NCBI GenBank assembly: GCA_002085355.1
Contig: NATN01000098.1
Span: 1 to 8,439, forward strand
DNA length: 8,439 bases
Origin: Candidatus Zhuqueibacterota bacterium 4484_87
Lineage (GTDB): Bacteria; Zhuqueibacterota; Zhuqueibacteria; Thermofontimicrobiales; Thermofontimicrobiaceae
Reading direction: 5' to 3'
In this document: positions 5,717 to 8,439 of the stretch, in pieces
How the letters are laid out: each line of letters starts with the position of its first letter
Numbering within the stretch: the stretch's first letter is position 1
The notes under the pieces: generated by a model
What the model was told of the DNA's origin: nothing
Database searches by the model: none
Seen by the model: only the letters and a program-made list of their open reading frames with translations
Translations under genes and position numbers: made by a program

Positions 5717-8439
5717 ATGAAAATGAGACATCTGTGGGTTTGGTTTATCACAATTATTGTTTTGGGAATGACGAGTGCAGCGTTTGCCGCAGGCACGCTG
5801 ACGAACATTTCCGTTGAGGCGAGCGATAGCACTGCTGGTGCGGCTGCGATTTATCGCTTTTCCTTCACCACTGGCACGGGCACCGATACCGCCAAAGGCA
5901 TTCCGCCAGACGGAAAAATTGAATTCTATTTTCCGGCGGGTTTCGATGTGTCCGGTGTGGAGGTCGTCTCGTCACAGGATACCAGTTTAACGGGTGGATT
6001 TTTAACACCGGAAATCAACGGACAAATTGTGACGATTACCCGAGACAGTACAGGAAACAATGTCGCCAAAGAAACCTCTGTGATTATCAGCTTGGCAATG
6101 GTGGGAAATTCGACAACAGCTGGAAGTTTTAGTTTTACAATTGTCACTAAAACTGCGGCAGGAGATTCCATTGATTCCGGCAACTTCAGCGGATTTCAGG
6201 TGGCGCCGAGCGACTTGGACCATTTTCAGGTAGATGTTACAGGTGATGCAACGGCTGGCCAGAATTTTTCTATTGTACTTTTTGCCAGAGATGTGTACAA
6301 TAATTTGGTAACCTCTCATACGGCATCCGTGTCACTGAGCGATGAAACAGGGACTATCTCACCGACAGAAAGTGGTGCTTTTGTCGGCGGAAGCAAAACA
6401 TTGGATGTGACTTTCCAAAAAGCAATAGCAGCGAATAATATCACAGCAACATACAATAATAAAAGTGGCCAATCAGCGGATTTTAATGTCTTGTCGGCTG
6501 AATTGGATCATTTTAGTTTTGATGAAATTGCCAGTCCCAAAATTGCCGGGACTTCATTTACTGTGAATATCAAGGCATACGATCAATTTGAGAATCAAGT
6601 AACGGATTTTAATGATCGCGTGCAGCTTACGGATTTGTCCGGATCTCTCGATGTCCAGTCATCAACTTTTTCCAACGGAAAATTGCTTAATCAGAGCATT
6701 ACAATTACCAGCAGCCAAACGGACGATTACATCACGGCAACGCACACTGCGACCGGAAAATCAGGGCAATCAAATTTATTCAATGTGAAAGCCGGAAATT
6801 TAGCAAAATTTTACATTAATCCCATTGCCTCGCCGCAAACTGCAGGTGAATATTTTTCGATGACGGTCATTGCGCAGGATAATTGGGATAATACTGTGAC
6901 GGATTTTGAGAGCAAAGTTTCTATCAGCGACCTGAGCGGCACGATCACTCCGGTGGAAAGCAGCAACTTTGTCGGCGGCCAGTGGACGGGAAATGTGATG
7001 GTCAGGTCGTCTTATGCAAATGACCAAATTACCGTGACAAAATTTGCCGGAAGCGAAAATGGCGTTTCCAATAATTTTAATGTGGCAGCAGGTTCTCTGG
7101 ATCATTTTTCAATCAGCGCCATTTCAACGCCTCAACAGGCGGGCCAGGCTTTCAGCGTAACGATTCAGGCTTTAGACGCGGAAGATAATTTAGTTGAATC
7201 ATTTTCCGGGAAAGTGGATGTCGCTGATTTGTCCAATACGATTTCTCCCGAGCAAACAGAGAATTTCACTAATGGTCAATGGTCGGGATCGCTGACCATT
7301 ACCAAAGCATTATCAAATGACAAAATATTTGTTTCCGGTAGCGAAAAATCCGGTGAATCCAATTCTTTTGACGTTAGCGCCAATGATCTGGATCATTTCA
7401 CATTTGAGTCAATCAGTAATCAGATCGCAGGAGCCGATTTTTCCGTTACGGTTCATGCTCATGATGTTTATGAAAATGTGGTTTCTTCATTTAATGATGA
7501 CGTATCGCTTTCCGATCAGACAGGAACAATTGCGCCCGCATCTTTGACTTTAACCAACGGCACCGGAAACGTGAGTGTCGAAATTTTTAAGGCGACGCAG
7601 AACAATTTTATTTCGGCATCACATGCAGGGAGTGGGAAAGCCGGCAATTCTAATTACTTCAATGTTGCTCCGGCAGATGTGCATCAGATTCTTATCCGTA
7701 ACAATCCCGGCGGATTAGGCGAAGAGGTCGGGGATTTGACTTTTAACTTGCATGATCAAATTCGTCTATATGCAGCAGCATACGATCAGTGGGGAAATTA
7801 TGTGAGAGAGGTGACAGCGGATTGGGGTGTTGATGGAAATTTGGATGCACCGTCTCCCGCAACCGGAACATCAACTTTGTTCTCAGCGGAAACGCCACTC
7901 ACTACCGGAAAAATTCGAGCGGACAGCATCGGATTAGTTGCGGATTTAACAGGAACTTTTACGGTCGGAGCGATTGCTTCGATCAAAATTTTGGATCAGC
8001 CCAATGAACACGGCAATGAAATATCAGATTTAACAATTTCGACAGATGACACTCTTAATGTTTTTGCGGCTGGTTTTGACGCAGCAGATAATTTCGTGGG
8101 TGTTGTTGCTGTGACGTGGAGCTCGGATGGCGGGCTTTCTCCGGCAGTGTCTGCCTCTGATACTATGTTTACTTTCGACCCGGATTTGTCGGGAGTCACC
8201 GGGCATATTTTGGCAGACTACAATGGTTCTTTACAGGCAACAACCGGACTGATTTCGGTGGAGCCAGGCGCTCCTTATGGAGAAATCGAATTGCATCCTG
8301 ATCCGCCCATTATCGCGGCGCACCCTGATTCATTTTCAGTCATTATTTCCGATAAAATTGAAGACAAAGACGGCAACTATGTGGGTGCCGGAAAATATTT
8401 TATCATCAATACTACCGTGGGGACAATAGCAACTCCGGA
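5717..8439 (+). CDS. Giant secreted protein with tandem Ig-like repeats (3' end outside window)
   Basis: The frame is open from ATG 5717 to the end of the window, at least 907 residues. Residues 1-24 are a typical signal peptide (MKMRHLWVWF, then IIIVLG-type core, ending SAAFA before AGTL). Residues 25-165 form a beta-rich domain resembling the small protein encoded upstream (FYFPAGFDVSGVEVVS; NGQIVTITRDS). From residue 167 come tandem repeats of 96-101 residues: five of one type, most opening with LDHF (167, 263, 362, 461, 558), then a second type starting near 655 and 753, and the beginning of an eighth near 854. The pattern AG..FSVT..A.D...N.V is typical of bacterial Ig-like repeats in adhesins and other surface proteins. 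No catalytic domain, cysteine-rich region or C-terminal anchor is visible. The ribosome binding site is weak (only GGA at 5703-5705); ATG 5723, two codons later, is an alternative start. Probably extracellular or surface-attached; ligand unknown. Confidence 0.88.
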   Translation, partial: MKMRHLWVWFITIIVLGMTSAAFAAGTLTNISVEASDSTAGAAAIYRFSFTTGTGTDTAKGIPPDGKIEFYFPAGFDVSGVEVVSSQDTSLTGGFLTPEINGQIVTITRDSTGNNVAKETSVIISLAMVGNSTTAGSFSFTIVTKTAAGDSIDSGNFSGFQVAPSDLDHFQVDVTGDATAGQNFSIVLFARDVYNNLVTSHTASVSLSDETGTISPTESGAFVGGSKTLDVTFQKAIAANNITATYNNKSGQSADFNVLSAELDHFSFDEIASPKIAGTSFTVNIKAYDQFENQVTDFNDRVQLTDLSGSLDVQSSTFSNGKLLNQSITITSSQTDDYITATHTATGKSGQSNLFNVKAGNLAKFYINPIASPQTAGEYFSMTVIAQDNWDNTVTDFESKVSISDLSGTITPVESSNFVGGQWTGNVMVRSSYANDQITVTKFAGSENGVSNNFNVAAGSLDHFSISAISTPQQAGQAFSVTIQALDAEDNLVESFSGKVDVADLSNTISPEQTENFTNGQWSGSLTITKALSNDKIFVSGSEKSGESNSFDVSANDLDHFTFESISNQIAGADFSVTVHAHDVYENVVSSFNDDVSLSDQTGTIAPASLTLTNGTGNVSVEIFKATQNNFISASHAGSGKAGNSNYFNVAPADVHQILIRNNPGGLGEEVGDLTFNLHDQIRLYAAAYDQWGNYVREVTADWGVDGNLDAPSPATGTSTLFSAETPLTTGKIRADSIGLVADLTGTFTVGAIASIKILDQPNEHGNEISDLTISTDDTLNVFAAGFDAADNFVGVVAVTWSSDGGLSPAVSASDTMFTFDPDLSGVTGHILADYNGSLQATTGLISVEPGAPYGEIELHPDPPIIAAHPDSFSVIISDKIEDKDGNYVGAGKYFIINTTVGTIATP
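6215..7678 (+). repeat. Five tandem LDHF-type Ig-like repeats (protein level)
   Basis: Units start at 6215, 6503, 6800, 7097 and 7388, each 288-297 bases. They open with LDHF (LAKF in the third) and share AG..FSV..A.D...N.V..F, then LSD.SGTI.P or a close form, a NG/GG turn, then ND.IT, ending SG.SN.FNV. Identity is clear in protein but modest in DNA, pointing to old duplications rather than a recent expansion. Unit ends are set by the start of the next LDHF. Confidence 0.85.
7679..8439 (+). repeat. Second-type Ig-like repeats, two complete and one partial (protein level)
   Basis: Units start near 7679, 7973 and 8276. They share a D-L-T-(F/I) stretch, A.(Y/F)D...N.V, a Trp in ADWGVDG or VTWSSDG, a G.L turn, and a closing G.I.AD....A..TG region. 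They lack the LDHF opening and the LSDLSGTI signature of the five preceding units. The third unit (EIELHPDPPII onward) is cut by the window end and may belong to yet another type. Confidence 0.65.

Noticed and set aside
5926..6319. Minus-strand open frames opposite the giant gene's N-terminal domain
   Set aside because: They are shadows of the + strand frame, which shows a signal peptide and clear repeats; several more such shadows occur at 6800-7105 and 7798-8199.
7317..7547. Plus-strand open frame of 76 codons inside the giant gene
   Set aside because: It lies in another frame within repeats 4 and 5, is rich in Met, Pro and Ile without a pattern, and the main frame is intact across it.
1..8439. 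CRISPR array, tRNA, rRNA, insertion sequence or phage genes
   Set aside because: No short regular DNA repeats with spacers, no tRNA-like cloverleaf, and no transposase or integrase motifs were seen in any frame; the tandem repeats at 6215-8439 are protein-level only.

Overview
The window suggests a bacterium of the FCB superphylum, of the kind seen in Calditrichota or KSB1-like lineages. This is inference from gene style and context: a PilM/PilN-type module with an unusual acidic tail, a conserved rsmD-coaD pair, and large secreted proteins built from Ig-like repeats. No marker gene fixes the taxonomy. The DNA leans A+T-rich. Every convincing gene lies on the + strand, and most have clear Shine-Dalgarno sites.

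Bases 1-4808 look like one operon, entered mid-gene. The first gene is the C-terminal part of an unrecognised protein carrying two Cys-Pro motifs like those of some pseudopilin-type proteins. Next comes a PilM-like actin-fold protein whose nucleotide-binding motifs look degraded. It is followed by a single-pass membrane protein that starts with a PilN-like INL motif and seems to carry both a PilN-like and a PilO-like domain. These are the inner-membrane platform parts of a type IV pilus or type II secretion-like machine. Two housekeeping genes follow closely: rsmD (16S rRNA guanine-N2 methyltransferase) and coaD (phosphopantetheine adenylyltransferase, GTG start). A TPR protein with a separate N-terminal module ends the operon.

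Bases 4809-5134 are non-coding and probably hold the promoter for the next unit; there is an exact extended -10 sequence in it. Bases 5135-8439 encode exported proteins. The first is a 165-residue protein with a signal peptide and one beta-rich domain. The second is a very large protein, open through the end of the window, with a signal peptide, an N-terminal domain resembling the whole mature part of its small neighbour, and at least seven tandem repeats of about 97 residues. Five of these repeats are of one type (most opening with LDHF), and the rest are of a second type. It is probably a surface or extracellular adhesin-like protein; the small neighbour may be a partner or a single-domain paralogue.

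The most interesting points are the apparent PilN-PilO fusion beside a degenerate PilM, the shared domain between the two secreted proteins, and the ordered switch of repeat type within the large protein.
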